From assembly GCA_046233135.1 (NCBI GenBank), contig JBJXHN010000004.1, positions 682,001-746,000 on the forward strand: a DNA stretch of 64,000 nucleotides, read 5' to 3'. Below are positions 51,272 through 60,191 of the stretch, one piece after another (within the stretch, counting starts at the first letter, position 1; each line of letters begins with the position of its first letter). The stretch comes from JBJXHN01 sp046233135. GTDB lineage: Bacteria > Pseudomonadota > Alphaproteobacteria > Rhodospirillales > Rhodospirillaceae. The notes under the pieces are model-generated. The model was not told the origin of the DNA and did no database searches. It saw only the letters and a list, made by a program, of their open reading frames with translations. A program made the position numbers and the translations under genes.

Positions 51272-52264
51272 TCAGAGCGGTGGATTGGGCGCAGAGGATT
51301 CTTCGGTGGAAGCGGGCGCAAGCGGGCGGCCGCGCACCACGGATTTTACCGTATAGTTCGTCTTGCCCTGGCTTTCGAAATAGATCCGCACCAGCAACTC
51401 GGCCACCAGCCCCAGCAGGATGCACATGACCCCGGTGATGACGCACATGGCCGACAGCAGGGGCAGGGGGGTGCGGGACAGGGACAGGTCCTCGAACCAC
51501 TTCAGATACAGGCCGTAGCCCAGCGACAGGAAGGCCCCCAGGAACAGCATGAAGCCCAGGCCGCCGAACACGTAGATCGGCTTGGTTTCGAACTGGGTGA
51601 GAAACTTGACCACCATCAGGTCCAGCAGGACCTTGAAGATGCGGTTCAGGCCATATTTGGACTGGCCGGCGGTGCGGGCGTGGTGGCGCACCGGGACTTC
51701 GATGATCTTCGCGCCCTGCCAGCGGGCATAGATCGGCACGAAGCGATGCATTTCCCCGTACAGCCGGTAGCCGGACAGGACCTCGCGGCGATAGGCTTTC
51801 AGGGTGCAGCCGTAGTCCCGCAGCTTGACGCCGGAGATGGTGGAGATCAGCCAGTTGGCCACGGCGCTGGGCAGGTTGCGGGTCAGGGCGGCGTCCTGCC
51901 GGTCCTTGCGCCAGCCCGACACCACGTCGTAGCCCTCGTCGAGCTTTTCCAGCAGCATGGCGATGTCGGCGGGATCGTTCTGCAGATCCCCGTCCATGGG
52001 GATGATCACGTCGCCGGTGGAATGGTCGATCCCGGCCATGATCGCCGCCGTCTGGCCGACATTGCGGCGGAAGCTGACCACGTTCAGGGCGGGATAGCGG
52101 CCGGCCATCTCCTCCAGCTTGTCGCCGGTGCCGTCCGAACTGCCGTCATCCACGATGATCACCTCGTAAGGGCGCTTCAGATCCTCCAGCGCCGGAAACA
52201 GGCGGGCGCAAAGGGGCTCGACGTTGTCCACCTCGTTATAGGCGGGAATGATGATCGACAGCAT
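51272..52264 (-). CDS. GT2 polyprenyl-phosphate glycosyltransferase (DPM1/ArnC-like)
   Basis: A 330-residue membrane-bound family 2 glycosyltransferase. The N-terminal GT-A domain shows I-I-P-A-Y-N-E, V-D-D-G-S-S-D-G-T, M-D-G-D-L-Q-N-D and C-T-L-K-A-Y-R. Two C-terminal membrane helices (about 232-255, 268-292) place it with DPM1/GtrB/ArnC enzymes that load sugar onto undecaprenyl phosphate on the cytoplasmic side. It could feed GT39-type transferases such as those at the start of the window, if those are active. Confidence 0.9.
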   Translation of the reverse strand: MLSIIIPAYNEVDNVEPLCARLFPALEDLKRPYEVIIVDDGSSDGTGDKLEEMAGRYPALNVVSFRRNVGQTAAIMAGIDHSTGDVIIPMDGDLQNDPADIAMLLEKLDEGYDVVSGWRKDRQDAALTRNLPSAVANWLISTISGVKLRDYGCTLKAYRREVLSGYRLYGEMHRFVPIYARWQGAKIIEVPVRHHARTAGQSKYGLNRIFKVLLDLMVVKFLTQFETKPIYVFGGLGFMLFLGAFLSLGYGLYLKWFEDLSLSRTPLPLLSAMCVITGVMCILLGLVAELLVRIYFESQGKTNYTVKSVVRGRPLAPASTEESSAPNPPL

Positions 52265-52400
52265 GGGGCAACCGGCGGCTGGGAATGGGAAAGGAAGGAC
52301 GGTCCGCTCCGGACCGTCCCGCCGCCTCGGGGTTTAGCAGGGGCAAGCCCGCTTGGAAAGGATGATGGCGGTGTTTTTGGTCCGCTGGTGCCCCTGGCGC

Positions 52401-53291
52401 CTATTGCCCGTTGCCGGTTATGGCCAGCAGATCGTCCACCTGGCGGCGGATTTCCCGTTCCACTTTTTCATCCAGCTTGGACAACCAGCCGTAGGGAATG
52501 GCTTCGGCGCCATAGGTCGCCCCGGCCAGCATGCCGGCCAGCGCCCCGGTGGTGTCCGCGTCCCCGCCCTGGTTGACCGTCTTGATCACGCAGTTCTTGA
52601 AGGAATCGGTGACGAAATAATAGTGCAGCACCGTCTGCACCGTATCGACGATATAGGCCGAGGACTGGCCCTTGTAGGGTTCGAAGCGGAAGGTCTTGTA
52701 GCGTTCCACCAGCCGGTTGGCTTCCTCGCGGCAGGCGCGCATGCCGCCGCCGGTCAGCAGGTGGTGGACCATCCGTCCGAAGGTGACCGTCGCGGCGTCT
52801 GACAGGGGGTGGTTGTGGGTGATATGGGCCTGCGCGACCGACCAGGCGTCCAGCGCCTCGGGCTTGCCCAGGGTGGCCAGGGCGATGGGCAGGTTGCGCA
52901 TCGCCGCGCCGTTGCCGCCGTCGCCGTCGTGGTAGGGGGTTTCCACCGACCCGTCGGTCATGAACCGCCGGATCCCCCGGCGGCAGGTGTTCCCCACATC
53001 CACCGGGCGGCTTTTCAGCCACAGGGAAAACTCGTTGCAGATGTCCGACAGGTCCAGATCGCCCTTGGAGACCAGCGAACGGCCGATGGCCAGCGACATC
53101 TCGGTATCGTCGGTGACCTGACCGGGCCGCAGCCGCAACCAGCCGCCGCCGATGATGCGGCGGTGGATCCCGTATTGCTGGGCGATCTCGCCGGGGGTCA
53201 GGAACTCGACGGTCGCCCCCAAGGCATCCCCCACCGCAAAGCCGAGGTAAGCCCCCAGGGCGCGGTCGTACAGGCTGAGCGCTTCGTTCAT
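52401..53291 (-). CDS. draG: ADP-ribosyl-[dinitrogen reductase] glycohydrolase
   Basis: A 296-residue enzyme that removes ADP-ribose from the NifH arginine and reactivates nitrogenase. The binuclear Mn site residues are in D-D-T-E-M-S (about 61) and D-A-D-T-T-G-A-L-A-G (about 244). The length and the opening R-A-L-G-A-Y-L-G-F-A-V-G-D-A-L-G are diagnostic. It lies 100 bp downstream of draT on the same strand, the draT-draG order of Rhodospirillum and Azospirillum. Confidence 0.95.
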   Translation of the reverse strand: MNEALSLYDRALGAYLGFAVGDALGATVEFLTPGEIAQQYGIHRRIIGGGWLRLRPGQVTDDTEMSLAIGRSLVSKGDLDLSDICNEFSLWLKSRPVDVGNTCRRGIRRFMTDGSVETPYHDGDGGNGAAMRNLPIALATLGKPEALDAWSVAQAHITHNHPLSDAATVTFGRMVHHLLTGGGMRACREEANRLVERYKTFRFEPYKGQSSAYIVDTVQTVLHYYFVTDSFKNCVIKTVNQGGDADTTGALAGMLAGATYGAEAIPYGWLSKLDEKVEREIRRQVDDLLAITGNGQ

Positions 53292-53391
53292 GACGCGCCT
53301 CCGCTTCGGCCGTATGTCATCGTCTCTGTCTTTCCCTTGGTCGCTGCCGGTGCGGCTTTCACGGGGCTGGGGGACCCCCCGTGAAAGACGC

Positions 53392-54279
53392 CTACAGGGT
53401 GCTGACCTTGACCTTGTAGTCGCCGCCGATCACCAGCACTTCCCCTTCGCCTTTCAGTGGATGGTTGGGCAAAAGGGTGTTGAAGAAGACCACCTTGGAC
53501 ACCGGAACGGCCGCTTCCAGGATATAATCGCCAAAGCAATCGGCCACCTCTCTGTCCTCGGTGAACGAGACCAGGCTGTTGAGGCGGATGATCACCGTGC
53601 GCTTGTCCAGACGTTTGACCATCTGGTGTTCGGTGGTGAAGTCGTTGACCCCCCGATAAAGGGTGAGGGTCGATTGTCCGGGCGCCACGAACCGCTCCAA
53701 CGCCCACTGACAGAACTCGTACATCAGGTCGAGCTGGCAATGAATGGCGTTATTGTGGAAGCGGCTCGACATTTTTTCCTGGATATAGGTCATCCAGGCG
53801 TCCGTGGCGAAGCCATGGATCGGCGTTTTGTGGAACGAGGGGAACAGCCCGAACCGGCTTTCGATCCACCCCTTCAGGACCGCCCCCTCCCGGGCGTTGT
53901 TGTCATAGCCCCAGCCCTTGAGCAGGCGCAGGTAGCTGGACCGGAAACGGCGCACGGGCAGATCCGCGTCCCGGGCCTTGCCCTTTCTCCTGCCGGCCTC
54001 GGCCTCCTGGGCCTTTTCCTGCTGCTCCGGGTCCAGGCCGAACACCGCCATCATATACTTATAGAAGGCCTCTCCCGCGCTGGGCAGGTCAGGGGCCTTG
54101 TCGAGCATGTCGAACAGGCCGCGATTCATCTCGCGCACGCCGGATATGTGCAGGCGCGGTGCGGCGTCGTTGAACGGCGCGCTGGCCAGAAGGGCCGTGG
54201 GCACCCCAACCAGATTGGTGCTGTGGCCGATGGACGGCAGCGACGTGCTGTCCTCTTCAGGATTCTTGATCATCCCCAT
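53392..54279 (-). CDS. draT: NAD+-dinitrogen-reductase ADP-ribosyltransferase
   Basis: A 295-residue enzyme that transfers ADP-ribose from NAD to one arginine of NifH on ammonium or darkness/energy shift, switching nitrogenase off. It contains R-F-R-S-S-Y-L-R-L-L-K-G-W, F-H-N-N-A-I-H-C-Q-L-D-L-M-Y-E-F-C-Q-W and L-Y-R-G-V-N-D-F, with the conserved Arg and NAD-site residues of the family. ATG 54279 and 54273 are both possible. It is transcribed away from nifH, whose Arg target (C-A-G-R-G) is present. Confidence 0.94.
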   Translation of the reverse strand: MGMIKNPEEDSTSLPSIGHSTNLVGVPTALLASAPFNDAAPRLHISGVREMNRGLFDMLDKAPDLPSAGEAFYKYMMAVFGLDPEQQEKAQEAEAGRRKGKARDADLPVRRFRSSYLRLLKGWGYDNNAREGAVLKGWIESRFGLFPSFHKTPIHGFATDAWMTYIQEKMSSRFHNNAIHCQLDLMYEFCQWALERFVAPGQSTLTLYRGVNDFTTEHQMVKRLDKRTVIIRLNSLVSFTEDREVADCFGDYILEAAVPVSKVVFFNTLLPNHPLKGEGEVLVIGGDYKVKVSTL

Positions 54280-54550
54280 GATGGTATCGTCCCCCAGAGA
54301 ATGGCTCCGGCTGATGGCCCCCGCCCGCCGGCCTCCCCCACCGGTCCCCGGTGTCCTTTCGCATGCCGCTGCCCGGCCTTCGATGTGCCGCTTGCCAACA
54401 TCTCGGGGAAAGGACCCGGAACCGCGCCTGTCATAGCAGTTTCCGCCCCCCGTCGGAACCGCTGAAAGACCTCTCTTGCGCGAAGCATGGCCGGGTGCAT
54501 GAAAATGAGTAGCAATCTCGCATTGTTTTTCTGGATAAGGCCCCGATAGC

Positions 54551-54595
54551 TGTGGGGTCTGCGACAGCCTGTCGGCTTTTGTCGCGTTTGCGACA
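54551..54595 (+). promoter_or_regulatory. Two NifA upstream activator sites for nifHDK
   Basis: TGT-N10-ACA at 54551-54566 and 54580-54595. The second has the extended form TGTCG-N6-CGACA. They lie about 90-135 bp upstream of the -24 element, the usual distance for DNA looping. They fall in the 500-bp draT-nifH interval; the rest of that interval shows no gene. Confidence 0.88.
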
Positions 54596-54686
54596 GGGTG
54601 CGCGAAAGGGGGAAGAGTCCCTTTTTTACATATTAAGTCATTGTTACGTAACGTTTTTAAAGCCAGCAAAATTAAAATGGCTATTC

Positions 54687-54702
54687 TGGCACAGCCGTTG
54701 CA
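54687..54702 (+). promoter_or_regulatory. Sigma-54 promoter of nifHDK
   Basis: TGGCAC, AGCCG, TTGCA: a perfect -24/-12 consensus, 77 bp before the nifH start. Confidence 0.95.
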
Positions 54703-54779
54703 AAGGTGTTTGGCGAGCGTGGCGGGCGCCGGCAAACCCCGCCGAGGATTGTGACAGCACATCGCGAAAGGAATGACTT

Positions 54780-55673
54780 ATGACCGCGCTGCGTCAGATC
54801 GCCTTCTACGGTAAGGGTGGTATCGGCAAGTCCACCACCTCTCAGAACACCCTGGCCGCCCTGGTCGAAATGGATCAGAAGATTCTGATCGTCGGCTGCG
54901 ACCCGAAGGCTGACTCCACCCGCCTGATCCTGAACGCCAAGGCCCAGGACACCGTGCTGCACCTGGCCGCCGAAGCCGGCTCCGTGGAAGACCTGGAGCT
55001 CGAAGACGTCCTGAAGATCGGCTATAAGAACATCAAGTGCGTTGAGTCCGGTGGTCCCGAGCCCGGCGTCGGCTGCGCCGGCCGCGGCGTGATCACCGCC
55101 ATCAACTTCCTGGAAGAAAACGGCGCCTACGACGATGTGGACTACGTGTCCTACGACGTGCTGGGTGACGTGGTGTGCGGTGGCTTCGCCATGCCGATCC
55201 GCGAAAACAAGGCCCAGGAAATCTACATCGTCATGTCCGGCGAAATGATGGCGCTCTATGCCGCCAACAACATCTCCAAGGGCATTCTGAAGTACGCCGG
55301 CACCGGCGGTGTCCGTCTGGGCGGCCTGATCTGCAACGAGCGTCAGACCGACAAGGAAGTTGAACTGGCGGAAGCCCTGGCCGCCAAGCTGGGTTCCAAG
55401 CTGATCCACTTCGTGCCCCGCGACAACATCGTGCAGCACGCCGAACTGCGTCGCCAGACCTGCATCCAGTATGCCCCGGACAGCAAGCAGTCCAACGAAT
55501 ACCGTCAGCTGGCCGAGAAGATCCACAACAACTCCGGCCAGGGTGTGGTTCCGACCCCCATCACCATGGAAGAGCTGGAAGACATGCTGATGGAATTCGG
55601 CATCATGAAGTCCGACGAGCAGGCTCTCGCCGAGCTCGAGGCCAAGGAAGCCGCCAAGGCCGCTGCCAACTAA
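54780..55673 (+). CDS. nifH: Nitrogenase iron protein (dinitrogenase reductase)
   Basis: A 297-residue Fe protein, the ATP-dependent electron donor to NifDK. It has the P-loop G-K-G-G-I-G-K-S-T-T, cluster cysteines in G-V-G-C-A-G-R-G and D-V-V-C-G-G-F-A-M-P, and Switch regions of normal form. The Arg in C-A-G-R-G is the DraT modification site. The start ATG follows GAAAGGAATG. The C-terminal tail is Ala/Glu/Lys rich. First gene of nifHDK; codon use is strongly biased, as in highly expressed genes. Confidence 0.99.
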   Translation: MTALRQIAFYGKGGIGKSTTSQNTLAALVEMDQKILIVGCDPKADSTRLILNAKAQDTVLHLAAEAGSVEDLELEDVLKIGYKNIKCVESGGPEPGVGCAGRGVITAINFLEENGAYDDVDYVSYDVLGDVVCGGFAMPIRENKAQEIYIVMSGEMMALYAANNISKGILKYAGTGGVRLGGLICNERQTDKEVELAEALAAKLGSKLIHFVPRDNIVQHAELRRQTCIQYAPDSKQSNEYRQLAEKIHNNSGQGVVPTPITMEELEDMLMEFGIMKSDEQALAELEAKEAAKAAAN

Positions 55674-55692
55674 GACCGCCACGCGCCGTCAG

Positions 55693-55716
55693 CTCCCGGG
55701 CCAAAGCGCCCGGGGG
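55693..55716 (+). other. GC-rich stem-loop between nifH and nifD
   Basis: A 9-bp stem with one T-G pair (55693-55701, 55708-55716) and a 6-base loop lies 20 bp after nifH, with no T run. Similar intercistronic hairpins elsewhere protect nifH mRNA and raise NifH over NifDK; that role is inferred here. Confidence 0.6.
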
Positions 55717-55785
55717 CGATGGAGCGGCGCAATCCTCAAGGTCCCCTTCAAGGCTGGACAAGCGAGTTTTAGAGGAGAGAGGGCA

Positions 55786-57261
55786 ATGAGCCTCGATTAC
55801 ACCAACAATGCTGAACTGGGTCAAAAGGCCATTGAAGAGGTCCTGGAGGCCTATCCGGATAAGGCCGCCAAGAAGCGCAAGCGCCACCTGGGTACCATCA
55901 AGACCGAAGGTGAGAGCTCTTCCTGCGGCGTGAAGTCGAACGTCAAGTCCGTCCCGGGTGTCATGACCCAGCGCGGTTGCGCCTACGCCGGTTCCAAGGG
56001 TGTGGTGTGGGGTCCGATCAAGGACATGGTCCACATCAGCCACGGTCCCGTCGGTTGCGGCCAGTACTCCTGGTCCCAGCGCCGCAACTACTACATCGGC
56101 AAGACCGGTGTGGACACGTTCGTGACCATGCAGTTCACCTCCGACTTCCAGGAACGCGACATCGTTTTCGGTGGCGACAAGAAGCTGGAGAAGGTGATCG
56201 ACGAGATCAACGAACTGTTCCCGCTGAACAACGGCATCTCCATCCAGTCGGAATGCCCGATCGGTCTGATCGGTGACGATATCGAAGCCGTTGCCCGCAA
56301 GAAGGGCAAGGAATCCGGCCGCACCATCGTTCCGGTGCGTTGCGAAGGCTTCCGCGGCGTTTCCCAGTCCCTGGGTCACCATATCGCCAACGACGCCGTC
56401 CGTGACTGGGTGTTCGAAGGGGCCAACGCCGACCGCGAAGCCAAGTTCGAAGCCACCGATTACGATGTGAACATCATCGGTGACTACAACATCGGCGGCG
56501 ACGCCTGGGCGTCCCGGATCCTGCTCGAAGAAATGGGTCTGCGCGTCATCGCCCAGTGGTCCGGCGACGCCACCCTGTCCGAGCTGGAACGCGCCCCGAA
56601 GGCCAAGGTGAACCTGATTCACTGCTACCGGTCGATGAACTACATCTGCCGTCACATGGAAGAAAAGTACGATATCCCCTGGCTTGAGTACAACTTCTTC
56701 GGGATCTCGCAGATCGAAAAGTCCCTTCGCAAGATCGCCGCGTTCTTCGACGAGTCGATCCAGAAGAAGGCCGAAGAGGTCATCGCCAAGTATCGTCCGC
56801 TGGCCGATGGCATCATTGCCAAGTACCGTCCGCGCCTGGAAGGTAAGCGCGTCATGCTCTACGTCGGTGGCCTGCGCCCCCGTCACGTGATGACCGCTTA
56901 CGAAGACCTGGGCATGGAAGTCATCGGTGCCGGCTACGAATTCGCCCACAACGACGATTATCAGCGCACCACCGACTACGCCAAGACCGGCACTCTGATT
57001 TTCGATGACGTCTCCGGCTACGAAATGGAGAAGTTCGTCGAAAAGCTGCGCCCCGACCTGGTTGGCGCCGGCGTCAAGGAAAAGTACGCCATCCAGAAGA
57101 TGGGTGTGCCCTTCCGTCAGATGCACTCCTGGGATTACTCCGGCCCGTACCACGGCTACGACGGGTTCGCCATTTTCGCCCGCGACATGGACATGGCGAT
57201 CAACAACCCCGTCTGGTCGATGCACAAGGCGCCCTGGGCCTCCAAGGAAGCCGCCGAGTAA
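55786..57261 (+). CDS. nifD: Nitrogenase MoFe protein alpha chain
   Basis: A 491-residue alpha subunit that holds FeMo-co and shares the P-cluster. P-cluster cysteines lie in T-Q-R-G-C-A-Y-A-G, G-P-V-G-C-G-Q-Y and S-E-C-P-I-G-L-I-G-D. The FeMo-co ligands are the Cys in I-H-C-Y-R-S-M-N and the His in M-H-S-W-D-Y-S-G. The molybdenum form (NifD, not VnfD/AnfD) is indicated by length and these contexts. It starts 112 bp after nifH behind AGGAGAGAGG. Confidence 0.99.
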   Translation: MSLDYTNNAELGQKAIEEVLEAYPDKAAKKRKRHLGTIKTEGESSSCGVKSNVKSVPGVMTQRGCAYAGSKGVVWGPIKDMVHISHGPVGCGQYSWSQRRNYYIGKTGVDTFVTMQFTSDFQERDIVFGGDKKLEKVIDEINELFPLNNGISIQSECPIGLIGDDIEAVARKKGKESGRTIVPVRCEGFRGVSQSLGHHIANDAVRDWVFEGANADREAKFEATDYDVNIIGDYNIGGDAWASRILLEEMGLRVIAQWSGDATLSELERAPKAKVNLIHCYRSMNYICRHMEEKYDIPWLEYNFFGISQIEKSLRKIAAFFDESIQKKAEEVIAKYRPLADGIIAKYRPRLEGKRVMLYVGGLRPRHVMTAYEDLGMEVIGAGYEFAHNDDYQRTTDYAKTGTLIFDDVSGYEMEKFVEKLRPDLVGAGVKEKYAIQKMGVPFRQMHSWDYSGPYHGYDGFAIFARDMDMAINNPVWSMHKAPWASKEAAE

Positions 57262-57309
57262 GCCATTCACTTAATACGGTTGCGAAACCGTCTTAATGGG
57301 AGAAATCAG

Positions 57310-58845
57310 ATGCCCCAGAGCGCTGATAAGATTAAGGACCACCGCCCGCTTTTCCGTGAGCCCGAGTACCAGGAGCTCTTCGCGCGGAAGAAGGAACTGG
57401 AAACCACGCCGGCCGACGAAAAGGTCGCCGAAGTCGCCGACTGGACCAAGTCCTGGGAATACCGCGAAAAGAACCTGGCGCGTGAAGCGCTGGTCGTGAA
57501 CCCGAACAAGGCCTGCCAGCCGCTGGGTTCGCTGTACGCCTCCGCCGGTTTCGACGGCACGCTGGGTTACGTGCACGGATCTCAGGGCTGCGCGGCCTAC
57601 TTCCGCTCGCACCTGTCCCGTCACTTCAAGGAAGCCTCCTCGGTGGTTTCCGACAGCATGACCGAAGACGCCGCGGTGTTCGGTGGCATGGTCAACCTGG
57701 TCGACGGCCTGGCCAACGCCTACTCGCTGTACAAGCCGAAGATGATTGCCGTGTGCACCAGCTGCATGGCCGAAGTCATCGGTGACGACCTGAACGCCTT
57801 CATCGGCAACGCGAAGGAAAAGGGTTCCATCCCTCAGGACTTCAAGGTGCCGTTCGCTCATACTCCGTCGTTCGTCGGCAGCCACATCGTCGGCTACGAC
57901 AACATGATGAAGGGCATTCTGTCGGCTTTCTGGCAGACCGCCGAGCGCACCGAAGGGACCTCCATCAACGTCATCCCCGGCTTCGACGGGTACGGCGTGG
58001 CCAACATCCGCGAACTGAAGCGGGTTCTGGACATGATGGACGTGGACTACACCGTGCTGTCCGATACCTCGGACGTGTACGACACTCCGACCGACGGTGA
58101 GTTCCGCATGTACGATGGCGGCACCACCCAGGAAGAAACCGTGGCGGCCCTGAACGCCAAGGCGACCCTGTCCCTGATCGAAAACTGCACCCCGCAGACG
58201 ATGAAGTACATCAAGGAAAAGGGTCAGGACGTCGCGTCGTTCAACTACCCGATGGGCATCCAGGCCACCGACGAGTTCCTGATGAAGGTTGCCGAGCTGA
58301 CCGGCAAGGCGATCCCCGAGGAACTGACCAAGGAACGTGGCCGTCTGGTCGACGCCCTGGCCGACAGCATGAGCTGGCTGCACGGCAAGAGCTTCGCCGT
58401 CTACGGCGACCCGGACTTCTGCATCGGCATGACCCGCTTCCTGCTGGAAATGGGTGCGGAACCGAAGCACGTCCTGTGCACCAACGCGAAGAAGCCCTTC
58501 GAAAAGAAGATGAAGGCCATCTTCGACAGCAGCCCGTTCGGCGAAGGCTGCCAGGTGTGGGCCGGCAAGGACCTGTGGCACCTGCGTTCCATCCTGGCCA
58601 CCGAGCCGACCGATTTCATTATCGGCAACAGCTATGGCAAGTATCTGGAACGTGACCTGGATATCCCGCTGATCCGTCTGACCTTCCCGATCTTCGACCG
58701 TCACCACCACCACCGCTTCCCGACCATGTTCTACCAGGGCAGCTTGCGGGTTCTGACGACGATCCTCGACAAGGTGTTCGACACCATGGATCTGGATACC
58801 ATCGACGCTGGCGTCACCGACTACAGCTTCGACCTGACTCGCTAA
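57310..58845 (+). CDS. nifK: Nitrogenase MoFe protein beta chain
   Basis: A 511-residue beta subunit. P-cluster cysteines are in N-K-A-C-Q-P-L-G-S, S-Q-G-C-A-A-Y-F-R and C-T-S-C-M-A-E-V-I-G-D-D. The N-terminal about 50 residues have the K-D-H-R-P-L-F-R-E-P-E-Y motif found in alphaproteobacterial NifK. ATG 57310 follows GGGAGAA, 48 bp after nifD. A strong terminator follows, so nifHDK is a complete three-gene transcript. Confidence 0.99.
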   Translation: MPQSADKIKDHRPLFREPEYQELFARKKELETTPADEKVAEVADWTKSWEYREKNLAREALVVNPNKACQPLGSLYASAGFDGTLGYVHGSQGCAAYFRSHLSRHFKEASSVVSDSMTEDAAVFGGMVNLVDGLANAYSLYKPKMIAVCTSCMAEVIGDDLNAFIGNAKEKGSIPQDFKVPFAHTPSFVGSHIVGYDNMMKGILSAFWQTAERTEGTSINVIPGFDGYGVANIRELKRVLDMMDVDYTVLSDTSDVYDTPTDGEFRMYDGGTTQEETVAALNAKATLSLIENCTPQTMKYIKEKGQDVASFNYPMGIQATDEFLMKVAELTGKAIPEELTKERGRLVDALADSMSWLHGKSFAVYGDPDFCIGMTRFLLEMGAEPKHVLCTNAKKPFEKKMKAIFDSSPFGEGCQVWAGKDLWHLRSILATEPTDFIIGNSYGKYLERDLDIPLIRLTFPIFDRHHHHRFPTMFYQGSLRVLTTILDKVFDTMDLDTIDAGVTDYSFDLTR

Positions 58846-58896
58846 CGAAGGGGGTTCGGTGTTCCGGTCCGCCGGATCACCGTCCCTTCGAGAAAG

Positions 58897-58930
58897 CCGC
58901 CCGGGGGCCCCATCCCCCCGGGCGGTTTTT
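58897..58930 (+). terminator. Rho-independent terminator of nifHDK
   Basis: An 11-bp GC stem (CCGCCCGGGGG / CCCCCGGGCGG) is followed directly by TTTTT, 51 bp after the nifK stop. Confidence 0.95.
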
Positions 58931-59025
58931 CATTGCGGGCACCTCTGTGCGACGTGCCCGCCGGCGTCGTGTCGGACTCCCGACAACGGCATGTCCGGCC
59001 GCAGCCGCGACCCGAAAGCCGGGCC

Positions 59026-59733
59026 TCAGATCAGATACAGGCCGTCGCTATGGACGGCGCTCAACAGGTCCCGGGTGGTCAGGCCGACCAGATCGATCAT
59101 GCCGTCCTCGCCCAGGTCGATGCGGGTGGCCGCGCCATACTCGGTGTCCACCTCGGTGGCGGTCAGCAAGGCGCGCATCCACTCGCCCAGGGTCGCGCCC
59201 GCTGCGGGATCATCGGCGGTATAGATCAGCAGCTGATCGCCCTCGTCGACATCGAAGTCGCGGACCACGTCGTGGCCGATGCCGCCTTCGCTGGTGTCGA
59301 AGATGATGGTATCGGCACCGTCGCCGCCCTTGATCGAGTCGTTGCCCAGGCCGCCGGAGATCTGGTCGTCCCCGGCACCGCCGGTCAGCCAGTCGTCGCC
59401 GGCTTCGCCCCAGATTTCGTCGTTTCCGGCCCCGCCGTTCACATAGTCATCCCCGGCCCCGGCGTAGATCAGATCCCAGCCGCCCTGGGCCTTGATCTCG
59501 TCGGCTCCGCTCGTCCCCTCTATGACTTCGTCGTAGTCGGTGCCGGTGAAAACCGGTCCTTCCTGATCGAGGAAATGGTGGTACTGGCTGCCATCACCGG
59601 GACCGACGTTGGGGCCGTTGTCTTCCCCATCGCCACTGTACATGTCGTCCAGGAATTCGAAGTAGTTGAAGGGGATCGGTTCCATGTCGCCAGGATTATC
59701 GATCAGGTTCGGAGTGTATTTAAAGGTTTTCAT
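59026..59733 (-). CDS. RTX calcium-binding protein with N-terminal IPFNY module
   Basis: A 235-residue protein. Residues about 17-33 carry I-P-F-N-Y-F-E-F-L-D-D-M-Y, shared with the 49-residue peptide encoded 230 bp upstream. Residues about 60-155 hold six to eight RTX nonapeptides (G-G-A-G-N-D, G-G-L-G-N-D). The C-terminal about 80 residues form an RTX cap (V-V-R-D-F-D-V-D-E-G-D), ending in L-Y-L-I. It is probably exported by a type I system not present in the window and binds calcium outside. Its 5' region has the GTGAT-N4-ATCAC box. The position between nifK and nifE is unusual for an RTX gene. Confidence 0.85.
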   Translation of the reverse strand: MKTFKYTPNLIDNPGDMEPIPFNYFEFLDDMYSGDGEDNGPNVGPGDGSQYHHFLDQEGPVFTGTDYDEVIEGTSGADEIKAQGGWDLIYAGAGDDYVNGGAGNDEIWGEAGDDWLTGGAGDDQISGGLGNDSIKGGDGADTIIFDTSEGGIGHDVVRDFDVDEGDQLLIYTADDPAAGATLGEWMRALLTATEVDTEYGAATRIDLGEDGMIDLVGLTTRDLLSAVHSDGLYLI

Positions 59734-59808
59734 GGTGTTTCTCTCTTTCTGAGATGGAGCTAGCGTGCGGCTATGAAGAGATGATGGCGTGTGAAGGCTT
59801 CTTTATCT

Positions 59809-59822
59809 GTGATTTTCATCAC
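59809..59822 (-). promoter_or_regulatory. GTGAT-N4-ATCAC box upstream of RTX gene 2
   Basis: A perfect 5+5 inverted repeat 76 bp upstream of the start codon. TCTCTTC (59781-59775) and TCTCAGAA (59754-59747) follow at the same spacing as in the two sister promoters. Confidence 0.7.
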
Positions 59823-59892
59823 GTCTTTCAGTAATTTTGTTGTCGGAATGTGAAGTGAGCGGCGAATGGAGATGTTTTGTGGCTAACGGGGC

Positions 59893-59929
59893 AAAACAAA
59901 ACCCCGGCGCCTGAGGGGCGGCCGGGGTT
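59893..59929 (-). terminator. Terminator between the 49-residue peptide gene and RTX gene 2
   Basis: AACCCCGGC / GCCGGGGTT (9 bp, 12-base loop) followed on the minus strand by TTTTGTTTTG, 37 bp after the peptide stop. It separates the two transcripts. Confidence 0.8.
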
Positions 59930-59965
59930 GTATCGGTGGGTTGTCCGGGAAGGGGAGCGGCGCGG

Positions 59966-60115
59966 TTACCGGTGCACCCTGCTGCGAAGGTTGGCGTTGT
60001 TGTCGTTTCCTACCGCCACATACATATCGTCCAGGAATTCGTAATAATTGAAGGGGATACGCCCGACACGGCCTGACTTTTCCATAGGAGTCCCGACAAG
60101 CTGGATGTTCTTCAT
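59966..60115 (-). CDS. 49-residue peptide sharing the IPFNY module with the RTX protein
   Basis: A 49-residue ORF from an ATG at 60115. Residues about 20-32 read I-P-F-N-Y-Y-E-F-L-D-D-M-Y, matching the RTX protein downstream (I-P-F-N-Y-F-E-F-L-D-D-M-Y). The leader also matches: both have TCTCAGAAAGAGAGA about 15 bases before the ATG. It has its own box at 60192 and its own terminator, which argues for a real gene rather than a fragment. The tail (G-N-D-N-N-A-N-L-R-S-R-V-H-R) is basic. I do not recognise the family. Confidence 0.65.
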   Translation of the reverse strand: MKNIQLVGTPMEKSGRVGRIPFNYYEFLDDMYVAVGNDNNANLRSRVHR

Positions 60116-60191
60116 GGTTGCTGTCTCTCTTTCTGAGAAGGGGTCGCTTGTAGTCGTAAGGAGAGAATGACGAAGACGGCGGCGCCGCTCT

